Shown here: positions 33,735 through 41,139 of the stretch, one piece after another
How positions within the stretch are numbered: position 1 is the first letter of the stretch
Layout: each line of letters begins with the position of its first letter
Program-made: the position numbers and the translations under genes
Assembly (NCBI GenBank): GCA_963769115.1
Contig: CAVYKN010000002.1
Coordinates: 62,001 to 126,000 of the forward strand
DNA from: DASTFY01 sp963769115
GTDB taxonomy: Bacteria; Actinomycetota; Acidimicrobiia; Acidimicrobiales; Ilumatobacteraceae
Direction of reading: 5' to 3'
Length of the DNA: 64,000 bases
Notes under the pieces: model-generated
The model's database searches: none
Told to the model about the DNA's origin: nothing
What the model saw: the letters and a program-made list of their open reading frames with translations, nothing else

Positions 33735-34726
33735 GCGAGCGACAGGCGACCCGCCTGGCTGTCATCGGGGCCGGCGGCATCGCCGGCGCGTACGTGGACA
33801 TCGTCGGTGGTACGGACGAGCTCGAAGCAGTCGCCGTGGCCGACGTCCGGCTCCCCGCCGCTTCGGCGCTGGCCGAGAAGATGGGCTGCGCGGCCGTGGA
33901 GACGGCCGAAGAGGTCCTGGCCTTCGAGCCCGACGCGGTGGTGCTCTGCACCCCGCCCGTCACCCATCCTGAGATGGCGCAGCTCTTCTTCGGCCACGGC
34001 GTCGCCGTGCTGTCGGAGAAGCCGCTCGCCGTCGATCGGCACGCGGCCACCGCCATGGCGACCGCGGCCGCCGACGCCGGCCTGCTGCTGGGCATGGCCA
34101 CCAAGTTCCGGTTCTGCGACGACGTCGTCGCCGCCCGTGACCTGCTGGCCGAGGGCTCGCTCGGGCGCCTGCGCCTGGTCGAGAACGCCTTCACCTCGCG
34201 GGTGGACATGGGCTCGCGCTGGAACAGCGACCCCGCCATCAGCGGCGGTGGCGTCATCGTGGACAACGGGACGCACTCCGTGGACCTCGTCCGCTTCGTG
34301 GCCGGCGCGGTGGCCGAGGTCCTGGCCGTGGAGTCGGCCCGGCCGGAGGGCTTCGTCGTCGAGGACACCGTCACGCTGCACCTGCGCACCGAGGACGACG
34401 TGGACGCCACGGTCGACCTCTCGTGGAGCATCGACAAGTCCCTTTCGGACTTCCTCCACCTCTACGGCACCGACGGCGAGGTCCGCGTGGGCTGGCGGGA
34501 GTCCGCCTGGCGTCGCTACGGGCAGGACTGGCAGGTCATCGGCCCCGGCTATGCCAAGGTCCCGGCCATGAGCGGTGCGGTCGTGCAGTTCGCCCGGGCC
34601 CTCCGGGGCGAGGAGGAGCTGGCGGTCACGCCCGCCGACGGCATCGCCGCGGCCCAGGTGGTGGACGCCTGCTACGAGTCGCTCAGGCAAGGCGCCTGGG
34701 TCAAGATCGCCGACCTGCAGCCGTGA
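33731..34726 (+). CDS. Gfo/Idh/MocA family oxidoreductase (WbpB-like)
   Basis: This NAD(P)-dependent sugar oxidoreductase has 331 residues. The Rossmann loop is AVIGAGGIAGAYVDIV. The family motif EKPLAVD follows VLSEKP, and the substrate part holds GGGVIVDNGTHSVDLVRF with the conserved histidine. It lies between an aminotransferase and an N-acetyltransferase with four-base overlaps on both sides. That position fits WbpB-type 3-oxidation of a UDP-N-acetyl uronic acid. Confidence 0.9.
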   Translation: MSERQATRLAVIGAGGIAGAYVDIVGGTDELEAVAVADVRLPAASALAEKMGCAAVETAEEVLAFEPDAVVLCTPPVTHPEMAQLFFGHGVAVLSEKPLAVDRHAATAMATAAADAGLLLGMATKFRFCDDVVAARDLLAEGSLGRLRLVENAFTSRVDMGSRWNSDPAISGGGVIVDNGTHSVDLVRFVAGAVAEVLAVESARPEGFVVEDTVTLHLRTEDDVDATVDLSWSIDKSLSDFLHLYGTDGEVRVGWRESAWRRYGQDWQVIGPGYAKVPAMSGAVVQFARALRGEEELAVTPADGIAAAQVVDACYESLRQGAWVKIADLQP

Positions 34727-35379
34727 GCGCGGGGACGTTGAGCACGGGCACGCCGGCCCGCATCCACCCGACCGCGCTGGTCGAGGAGGGCGTGGAGATC
34801 GGCGAGGGCTCGTCCATCTGGGACGCCGTCCACGTGCGGGGCCCCGGCACCACGATCGGCCGGGACTGCATCGTGGGTGAGAAGTCGTACATCGCCTACG
34901 GCGTCACCATCGGCGACCGGGTGAAGATCAATGCCTTCGTCTACGTCTGCACCGCCGTCACCATCGAGGACGGCGTCATGCTCTCGGCGGGCACGACCTT
35001 CACCAACGACCGTTACCCGCGGGCGACGACGCCGGACCTGTCCGAGCTGCGCCCGTCCGATCCGGACGACGACACGCTCGCCACCATCGTGCGGGCCGGC
35101 ACCACCGTCGGCGCCCGGGCCCTCATCGGCCCCGGCCTGGAGCTGGGCCGCTTCTCGATGGTCGGCATGGGCGCCGTGGTCACCAAGTCCGTCCCCGACT
35201 TCCACCTCGTGGCCGGCTTCCCGGCCCGGACGATCGCAGCCGTCGGCCGCGACGGGCATCCCATCGCGCGAGCGGTGGACGGTGTCCTTCCCGACCTGGA
35301 CAGCGTGGCCTGTCCCCGCACCGGCCTGCGCTACCGCATCGCCGACCAGGTCGTCACCGAGCTGGACCCGCCGGGCTGA
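34723..35379 (+). CDS. Hexapeptide-repeat N-acetyltransferase (WbpD/WlbB-like)
   Basis: This left-handed beta-helix acyltransferase has 218 residues and starts at GTG 34723 (GTGA overlap). Repeats of the [LIV]-G-x4 type run from IHPTALVEEGVEIGEGSSIW through DCIVGEKSYIAYGVTIGD to GAVVTKSVPDFHLVAGFPAR. The segment TFTNDRYPRA is typical of WbpD/WlbB enzymes, which acetylate the 3-amino group of UDP-GlcNAc3NA. A short C-terminal extension (LDSVACPRTGLRYRI) looks like a small zinc-ribbon remnant with one Cys only. Confidence 0.88.
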   Translation: MSAGTLSTGTPARIHPTALVEEGVEIGEGSSIWDAVHVRGPGTTIGRDCIVGEKSYIAYGVTIGDRVKINAFVYVCTAVTIEDGVMLSAGTTFTNDRYPRATTPDLSELRPSDPDDDTLATIVRAGTTVGARALIGPGLELGRFSMVGMGAVVTKSVPDFHLVAGFPARTIAAVGRDGHPIARAVDGVLPDLDSVACPRTGLRYRIADQVVTELDPPG

Positions 35380-36692
35380 TGACCGACTCAGCCGTCATCG
35401 GCGCCGGCGTCCTCGGCCTGGCCATCGCCCACCGGCTGAAGGCGCGCGGCGACAACGTCACCGTCTTCGAGGCCTCCCCCAACCTGGGCGGTCTGGCCAG
35501 CGCCTGGCAGCTCGGCGACGTCACCTGGGACCGGCACTACCACGTCACACTGGCCTCCGACGCCAACACCCGCGCCATGCTGCGGGCCATCGGTCTCGAG
35601 GACGAGCTGACCTGGGTGCAGACCCAGAGCGGCTTCTACGCCGGCCCGGAGGTAGGCCTGCGGCCGTTCTCCGACGCCGTCGACTTCCTCCGCCTGCCCA
35701 CGCTCAACCTCGTCGACAAGGGCCGTCTCGGCGCCACCATCCTGGCCGGGGCCCGGCAGCCCGACGGCGAGAAGATGGAGCAGATCCCGGTCCAGGACTG
35801 GCTCACCAAGTGGTCCGGCAAGCGGACGTTCGAGCGCTTCTGGCTCCCGCTGCTGCGGGCCAAGCTGGGCGACGAGTGGCGCTACGCATCGGCCGCGTTC
35901 ATCTGGGCGACCATCCAGCGGCTCTACGCCGCCCGGCGCAGCGGCCTCAAGGTCGAGCAGTTCGGGTACGTCCAGGGTGGCGGGTACGCCCGCATCTTCG
36001 ACGTCTTCGAGCGGCACCTGACGTCCGCCGGGGTCAAGATCAACGCCGGCGTGGCCGTGCGCGAGGTGCGCCAGGTGCCCGAGGCCGAAGGTGGCGACGG
36101 TGGTCACCGCCTGGAGCTGCTGATGGACGACGGCGCGGCCACCTTCGACAACGTCGTGGTGACCACGGCGTCCACGCTCGCCGCCGATCTGTGCCCTGGG
36201 CTCACCGACGCCGAGCAGGAGCGGCTGCGGGCCGTCCGCTACATGGGCGTGATCTGCGCGTCGCTGCTCCTCCCCGAGAAGCTGTCGCCGTACTACCTGA
36301 CGTACCTCACCGACCCGGCCTCGCCGTTCACGGCGGTGGTCGAGATGACGTCCTTCGTCGACCCGGCCGAGGTCGGTGGCTGGACGCTCGTCTACCTGCC
36401 CAAGTACACGCCGCCGGACGATCCGCTCTTCGACGCCGACGACGCGGCCGTGCAGGCCGAGTTCCTGCCCTACCTGCAGGGGCTCCATCCCCACGTCCGC
36501 ACCGAGGACGTGGCGGCCTTCCGGGTCTCGCGGGTGCGGCGGGTGTTCGCGGTGCCGACGCTCGGCTACTCGGCGTCGATGCCGCCGACGACCACGTCGA
36601 TCCCCGGCCTCCAGCTCATCGGGTCGGCCAACCTCCCGTTCGCCACCCTCAACGTCAACGACACGCTCTCGCTCGTGGAGAAGCTCCGATGA
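35379..36692 (+). CDS. FAD/NAD(P)-dependent oxidoreductase, amine-oxidase/protoporphyrinogen-oxidase type
   Basis: This flavoprotein of 437 residues has the FAD-binding motif SAVIGAGVLGLAIAHRLKARG followed by VFEASPNLGGLASAW. VVVTTASTLAADLCPGL and a C-terminal GLQLIGSANLPFATLNVND complete the FAD-binding fold. The start ATG shares one base with the preceding stop (TGATG). Such enzymes occur in polysaccharide loci beside UDP-galactopyranose-mutase-like proteins, but the mutase signature residues are not evident. Its role may be oxidation of a lipid- or nucleotide-linked sugar, which is inferred. Confidence 0.85.
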   Translation: MTDSAVIGAGVLGLAIAHRLKARGDNVTVFEASPNLGGLASAWQLGDVTWDRHYHVTLASDANTRAMLRAIGLEDELTWVQTQSGFYAGPEVGLRPFSDAVDFLRLPTLNLVDKGRLGATILAGARQPDGEKMEQIPVQDWLTKWSGKRTFERFWLPLLRAKLGDEWRYASAAFIWATIQRLYAARRSGLKVEQFGYVQGGGYARIFDVFERHLTSAGVKINAGVAVREVRQVPEAEGGDGGHRLELLMDDGAATFDNVVVTTASTLAADLCPGLTDAEQERLRAVRYMGVICASLLLPEKLSPYYLTYLTDPASPFTAVVEMTSFVDPAEVGGWTLVYLPKYTPPDDPLFDADDAAVQAEFLPYLQGLHPHVRTEDVAAFRVSRVRRVFAVPTLGYSASMPPTTTSIPGLQLIGSANLPFATLNVNDTLSLVEKLR

Positions 36693-37750
36693 ACAAGCCG
36701 ATGGCCTCGCTGTCGCTCGACCTCGACAACCTGTGGTCGTACCAGATGACCCACGGCGACGAGGGCTGGGACCGCTACGACAGCTACCTCGACACGGTCG
36801 TGCCGCTCATGCTCAAGGAGCTCGAGCAGCTCGGCCTGCGCATCACGGTCTTCGTGGTCGGCCAGGACGCCGCCATCGAGGCCAACGGGCCGGCGCTCAA
36901 GTCGATCGCCGAGGCCGGTCACGAGATCGCCAACCACTCCTTCCGGCACCAGCCCTGGTTGCACCGCTACTCCGAGCAGGAGCTGGCCGAGGAGTTCGAC
37001 CGGGCCGAGCAGGCCATCGAGGCCGCCACCGGGCAGCGCACCGTGGGCTTCCGTGGTCCCGGCTACAGCCTGTCGCCCACCGTCCTCCAGCTGCTGGTCG
37101 ACCGGGGCTACGAGTACGACTGCTCGACCCTTCCCACGCTGATCGGGCCGCTGGCCCGCAAGTACTACTTCCGCTCGGCCAAGCTCGACGCCGCCCAGCG
37201 CGAGGAGCGCCGCTACCTGTTCGGGAGCTGGAAGGAGGGCCTGCGCCCCCTCAAGCCCTACTGGTGGCAGGTCGGATCGTCGCGGATGCTGGAGATCCCG
37301 GTGAGTGTCGTGCCGGGCGCCCGGGTGCCGTTCCATGTCAGCTACGCGCTGTACCTGGCCGGCTTCTCGCCGGCGATGGCGGAGCGCTACTTCGCCACCG
37401 GCCTGCGGGCCTGCCGCGTGGCCGGGGTGGAGCCGAGCATCCTGCTCCACCCGCTCGACCTGCTCGGCGCCGACGACGTCGACGCGCTGGGCTTCTTCCC
37501 GGGCATGGGCATGACGGGCGCGGCCAAGCGCGAGGTGCTGCGGGGCTGCCTCGAGCGCCTGCGGGACGGCTTCCAGGTCGTGCCCATGCGCGAGCACGCC
37601 GCCGCGATCGCCAAGCGGCCCGGGACTCAAGACCAAGTCCAGCCTCACGGCGAGCCCAGCCGGCCAGCCCGCAGCCTGACTCGCGGCCACTCGCCACTTG
37701 TCGGCCGGCCGCTCAGGCGGCACGCCGACCGGGTGGTCCGGTGGTCATGA
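36689..37750 (+). CDS. Polysaccharide deacetylase (NodB-like), 3' end uncertain
   Basis: This metal-dependent deacetylase of the NodB fold has motif 1 in SLSLDLDNLWSY, motif 2 HEIANHSFRHQPW (zinc His pair), motif 3 GFRGPGYSLSP and a late ILLHPLDLLG. It would remove N- or O-acetyl groups from a saccharide. ATG 36689 overlaps the FAD gene stop. The open frame ends at 37750, but after AAAIAKRPG at about 37625 it becomes Arg/Pro-rich. Dropping one A there would give LKTKSSLTASPAGQPAA and a stop at 37679, probably the true end. There is no signal peptide, so it may act on a cytoplasmic lipid-linked intermediate. Confidence 0.88.
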   Translation: MNKPMASLSLDLDNLWSYQMTHGDEGWDRYDSYLDTVVPLMLKELEQLGLRITVFVVGQDAAIEANGPALKSIAEAGHEIANHSFRHQPWLHRYSEQELAEEFDRAEQAIEAATGQRTVGFRGPGYSLSPTVLQLLVDRGYEYDCSTLPTLIGPLARKYYFRSAKLDAAQREERRYLFGSWKEGLRPLKPYWWQVGSSRMLEIPVSVVPGARVPFHVSYALYLAGFSPAMAERYFATGLRACRVAGVEPSILLHPLDLLGADDVDALGFFPGMGMTGAAKREVLRGCLERLRDGFQVVPMREHAAAIAKRPGTQDQVQPHGEPSRPARSLTRGHSPLVGRPLRRHADRVVRWS

Positions 37751-37859
37751 CTTGGCCGTCCGGGGTCGCGACCGTCAACTCCCGGTGTTGCCCGAGGGTG
37801 ATCACCCCGGTCCGGCCCGGCGCGGCCGGGGCGACAAGGTCGCCGAGGCGTCTGGCCAT
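37713..37859 (-). CDS. Possible small gene or gene remnant
   Basis: On the reverse strand ATG 37859 reads MARRLGDLVAPAAPGRTG, then VITLGQHRELTVATPDGQV, ending at 37713. The strand-turn-strand look of VITLGQHRELTVATPDGQV suggests a real coding end, but no family is recognised. An overlapping frame from ATG 37908 (NTFTDRTRTTETGELDGQ) could be its N-terminus after one frame change. It overlaps the doubtful tail of the deacetylase frame. Confidence 0.3.
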   Translation of the reverse strand: MARRLGDLVAPAAPGRTGVITLGQHRELTVATPDGQVMTTGPPGRRAA

Positions 37860-37893
37860 CGAGCTCGCCGGTCTCGGTCGTCCTCGTCCGGTC

Positions 37894-37909
37894 CGTGAAC
37901 GTGTTCACG
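37894..37909. promoter_or_regulatory. Perfect 16-base palindrome upstream of the ClC gene
   Basis: CGTGAAC-GT-GTTCACG is an exact palindrome about 90 bases before the ClC start and overlapping a possible reverse-strand start codon (37908). Its form is that of a TetR-family operator. No TetR gene is adjacent, so the regulator would act from elsewhere or has been lost. Confidence 0.45.
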
Positions 37910-37999
37910 TAGCGTTGCGACGGTCATGCCCTCGAGCCCGATACACAAGCTTCCTTTGTCCGTCGATGCGCACGACGGGACAAGCGTCGTGGTGACGCG

Positions 38000-39309
38000 G
38001 TGACGAGCGAGACGGCATCACCTCCGTCGGCACCTGCGGGACCGCTCGAGCTCCTCAAGAGTCGGAGCTACGTCGGGCTGCTCGTCTTGGGCGCAGTCGT
38101 CGGAATCGTGGTGGCCGCGGCGGCGTACTTCTTCCTGAAGGGCGTGGCCGAGGCGCAGGAGTACCTCTTCACAACCCTTCCCGATGATCTCGGGTTCGAC
38201 GGGGCACCGGTGTGGTGGCCGCTTCCGCTCCTCGCGCTGGGCGGATTGGTGGTCGGTCTCACGATCCGCTACCTGCCCGGAACCGGCGGGCACGCTCCCG
38301 CCGAGGGATTCAAGCCCTCCGGTGCAGTCCCTCCGGTCGAGCTTCCCGGCATCATCATCGCGGCCTTCGCCACCCTCAGCTGCGGGGCGGTGCTCGGGCC
38401 CGAAGCTCCGCTCATCGCCATCGGCAGCGGAATGGGCGTCCTGGCGGTGCATCTGGTCCGCCGGAACGCTCCGCAAAGGGCGAGCGTGGTGATCGCGGCC
38501 GCAGGCAGTTTCGCGGCGATCAGCACACTCTTCGGCTCTCCGCTCACCGGAGCCTTCCTGCTCATGGAGGTGTCCGGGCTCGGGGGCGCGATGCTCGGCG
38601 TCGTGCTCGTACCGGGCCTGCTCGCCGCGGGCGTGGGCTCGCTCATCTTCATCGGGCTGAACTCATGGACCGGCTTCGGTGACTTCTCGCTCGAGGTCCC
38701 CGACATTCCGACGTTCACGACGCCGGACGTCGCCGAGTTCTTCTGGGCGGTCGGGATCGGGATCGCCGCTGCCGTCCTCGGAAGCGGCATCCGACGTTGG
38801 CCCTGCTGCTCCAGCCTGTCGTCGAGCGCAGAATGGTGTTGCTGACCCCGGTGGCAGGACTGGCGGTCGCCGGCCTGGCGATCGTCTTCGGTGAGTGGTC
38901 CGATGAGAGCGCCTCGCAGGTCCTCTTCTCCGGGCAGACCGCGCTTCCGGGGCTCATCCAGCAAGCGGAGAGTTGGACGGTCGGCGCGCTCGTGCTGCTC
39001 GTCGTCTGCAAGAGCCTGGCCTACGGCGTTTCGCTCAGCGCCTTCCGAGGCGGCCCGACCTTCCCCGGCATGTACATCGGCGCGGTCGGCGGCATCGCCC
39101 TTTCCCACCTTCCCGGTTTGCCGATGATCGCTGGGGTTGCGATGGGCATCGGGGCGATGACCGTGGCCATGTTGGGCTTTCCGCTGACGTCGGTGCTGAT
39201 CGTCGCCGTCCTCCTGCAAGCCGACGCAATCGCCCTGACGCCGCTCGTGATCGTCGCCGTCGTCGTCTCCTACGTCACATCCGCACGTCTCGGGCCGTCC
39301 GAGCCGTGA
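38000..39309 (+). CDS. ClC-family chloride channel/transporter (one frame break)
   Basis: This membrane protein of about 436 residues has the ClC selectivity segments: CGAVLGPEAPLIAIGSGMG (in place of GREGP), FGSPLTGAFLLMEV and AFRGGPTFPGMYIGAVGG. GTG 38000 starts the protein (TSETASPPSAPAGPLELLK). The frame changes near 38795, between VLGSGIRR and LALLLQPVVERRM, and both sides carry membrane helices of the same fold. The glutamate in GPEAP suggests the gating residue is kept. There is no CBS domain. It may act as an anion channel or a proton-coupled antiporter. Confidence 0.88.
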
Positions 39310-39395
39310 ACAGAGCGCGAGTGTGGACTTCCTTCGCTGCCGGCATCCGCTGCGCGCGTTCGTCGCGTCGCCATCGGCCGCACCGGAACATCCAC

Positions 39396-39983
39396 CTATG
39401 AGACCTCGCCCGGAAGCCGTGAGAGCACGACTGCGTCGAGCCGCTCGCCCTCGTTCTCCCAGTAGGCGCGGAGGAGCCCCTCGCGGCGAAAGCCCGCGCT
39501 GTTCGCGAGTCGCAGCGCCGGGACGTTCTCCGGCGCGACGAACACCTGGAGGCGGCCGAGGCCGAGCGTCTCGATCGCCCACTCCGCCAGCAGGCGCAAC
39601 GCCTCGGTGGCGACCCCGCGGCCACGGGCCGCCGGAACGACACCGCAGCCGAGCTCACCCACCCGATGTTCGCCGAGCACAGCCACCACCTCACCGAGGT
39701 AGGCGTCGTCTAGGTGGTCGGCGATGACGAGATGCAGCATTCCGCCCTCGCGGCGGCACTCCTCGAAGTAGTCCGCCACACCCGCGCCGTCGGCGGCCGG
39801 CAGCGTCGGCACCCAGACGGCTGTCGCCGCGATCCTGACCGAGCTGGAACGCCGCATCGAAGTCCTCGGCTCGGAACGGGCGCAGAGTGAAAGTCGTTCC
39901 GGCGAGTGGGGGTTCCGGGTAGGGGATGGGCGCGTCATAGGGGATGTCTGCTTCAGAGGGAACGGCTGCGTCAATGGGCGCAT
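39396..39983 (-). CDS. GNAT acetyltransferase, RimJ/RimL-like (N-terminal frame breaks)
   Basis: The C-terminal two thirds are clear: LGEVVAVLGEHRVGELGCGV, then ARGRGVATEALRLLAEWAIE (acetyl-CoA motif A) and NVPALRLANSAGFRREGLL (motif B). The N-terminal strand reads DIPYDAPIPYPEPPLAGTTF and TLRPFRAEDFDAAF in a different frame, joining near 39835. No good start exists in that frame, so the beginning may hold a second error. Read together it is a standard GNAT of about 190 residues that acetylates an amine on a protein or small molecule. Confidence 0.72.
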   Translation of the reverse strand: MRPLTQPFPLKQTSPMTRPSPTRNPHSPERLSLCARSEPRTSMRRSSSVRIAATAVWVPTLPAADGAGVADYFEECRREGGMLHLVIADHLDDAYLGEVVAVLGEHRVGELGCGVVPAARGRGVATEALRLLAEWAIETLGLGRLQVFVAPENVPALRLANSAGFRREGLLRAYWENEGERLDAVVLSRLPGEVS

Positions 39984-40155
39984 CCTACGAGGCGCAGGTT
40001 CATCCCGATGAGGTGATGCGGCGCCGGTCGGCCTGTTGCAGAGTCAACACAGGTGGATCCCCTTCACGGCCAACAAGCCGCTCCCGGTGACGTAGGCTCT
40101 CGATCGTCACGGTGACGCCGTGATGGTCGAATGACACAAGGGACGAGAAACCGAC

Positions 40156-40467
40156 ATGATGAGACGAAGAAGGCCTCTCCGGCGTGCAGCCGTTGTCGGC
40201 GGTGTCGCCATGGCGGCACACCACGCCGGCACGAAGTCTGCGCAGGCGCAAGCAGCCGAGCAGGATCAAAACCAGCAGATCGCCGACCTCCAGGCGCAAC
40301 AGGCCCAGCCCCAACAGGCGCCGCCGCCTCCGGCGGCCGCGGCCCCTGCGGCCGGCGGCACGGACATGGTCACCCAGCTCGAGAACCTGAAGAAGCTCCT
40401 CGATGAGGGTGTGCTCACTCAGGCCGAGTTCGACATGGAGAAGCAAAAGCTGCTGGCGAGCTCGTGA
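40156..40467 (+). CDS. SHOCT-domain protein
   Basis: This 103-residue protein has an Arg-rich N-terminus and a short hydrophobic stretch (RAAVVGGVAMAAHHA). A Gln/Ala/Pro linker follows (QIADLQAQQAQPQQAPPPP). It ends in a SHOCT domain, QLENLKKLLDEGVLTQAEFD, then MEKQKLLAS. SHOCT is a short oligomerisation-type domain. It overlaps the next gene by four bases (GTGA). A related SHOCT/DUF6325 pair is common in actinobacteria, and the function is unknown. Confidence 0.82.
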   Translation: MMRRRRPLRRAAVVGGVAMAAHHAGTKSAQAQAAEQDQNQQIADLQAQQAQPQQAPPPPAAAAPAAGGTDMVTQLENLKKLLDEGVLTQAEFDMEKQKLLASS

Positions 40468-40982
40468 GCGGAGAGGACAGGACGATGACCATAGGTCCCG
40501 TACAGATGATGGTGCTCGGCTTTGCCGAGCCGAACTTCACCGGCAAGATCGCTGCCGAGCTCGACCGCCTGCGCAAGCACGAGTTCGTCAAGATCGTCGA
40601 CGCGCTCGTCGTACAGAAGGACGACGACGGCAACGTCACCGCGCTGCAGGTCAGCGACCTCAGCCAGGACGAGGCGATGGAGATGGGCGCGATCGCCGGC
40701 GCCTTGATCGGCTTCGGCTACGGCGACGAGGAGGCAGTCGAAGCCGGAGCTGAGCTGGGAGCTGCCGCGATGGAGGACGGCCACCTGATCCCCGAGGAGG
40801 AGGCGTGGTACGTCGCCGACTCGATCCCGAATGGATCCGTTGCAGCCATCATCCTGCTCGAGCATCTGTGGGCGATCCCGCTCCGTGATGCGATCGTCGG
40901 TGCCGGTGGCATCGCGCTCGCCGACGAGTGGATCCACCCCAGCGACCTGGTCGGAATCGGCGTCGCTGCGGCAGCCGAATAG
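40464..40982 (+). CDS. DUF6325/DUF1269-like protein
   Basis: This 172-residue protein starts at GTG 40464. It opens with a ferredoxin-like half (VQMMVLGFAEPNFTGKIAAE, EFVKIVDALVVQKDDDG). A Gly/Ala-rich amphipathic stretch follows (MGAIAGALIGFGYG), then VAAIILLEHLWAIPLRDAI. This matches the DUF1269/DUF6325 group of stress-linked proteins whose role is unclear. It is translationally coupled to the SHOCT gene and followed by a strong hairpin terminator. Confidence 0.8.
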   Translation: MSGEDRTMTIGPVQMMVLGFAEPNFTGKIAAELDRLRKHEFVKIVDALVVQKDDDGNVTALQVSDLSQDEAMEMGAIAGALIGFGYGDEEAVEAGAELGAAAMEDGHLIPEEEAWYVADSIPNGSVAAIILLEHLWAIPLRDAIVGAGGIALADEWIHPSDLVGIGVAAAAE

Positions 40983-40997
40983 GACGAGTTCAAGACT

Positions 40998-41028
40998 CGG
41001 GGTGGCCGCCTTTTCGGCGGCCACCCCG
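40998..41028 (+). terminator. Strong hairpin terminator after the SHOCT/DUF6325 pair
   Basis: CGGGGTGGCCGCC and GGCGGCCACCCCG form a perfect 13-bp stem with a TTTTC loop, 16 bases after the DUF6325-like stop. There is no following T-run, as often seen for hairpin terminators in GC-rich actinobacteria. Because the stem is perfect it could also serve the convergent gene. Confidence 0.75.
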
Positions 41029-41139
41029 GCACCGCCCGACCGAAGCGCCCGACGGTGTGACGCGGGCTCGCGTCAGCGCAGCAGAGCGTCGAGCGTGGCT
41101 GGCAAAGGGCAGCTGAAGACCGCGATGGGCTAGCGCAGT

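Noticed and set aside
34931..36688. Upstream extension of the deacetylase frame through the acetyltransferase and FAD genes
   Set aside because: The extension is an out-of-frame reading of two well-defined genes. Conserved deacetylase sequence begins at ATG 36689 with an ATGA overlap.
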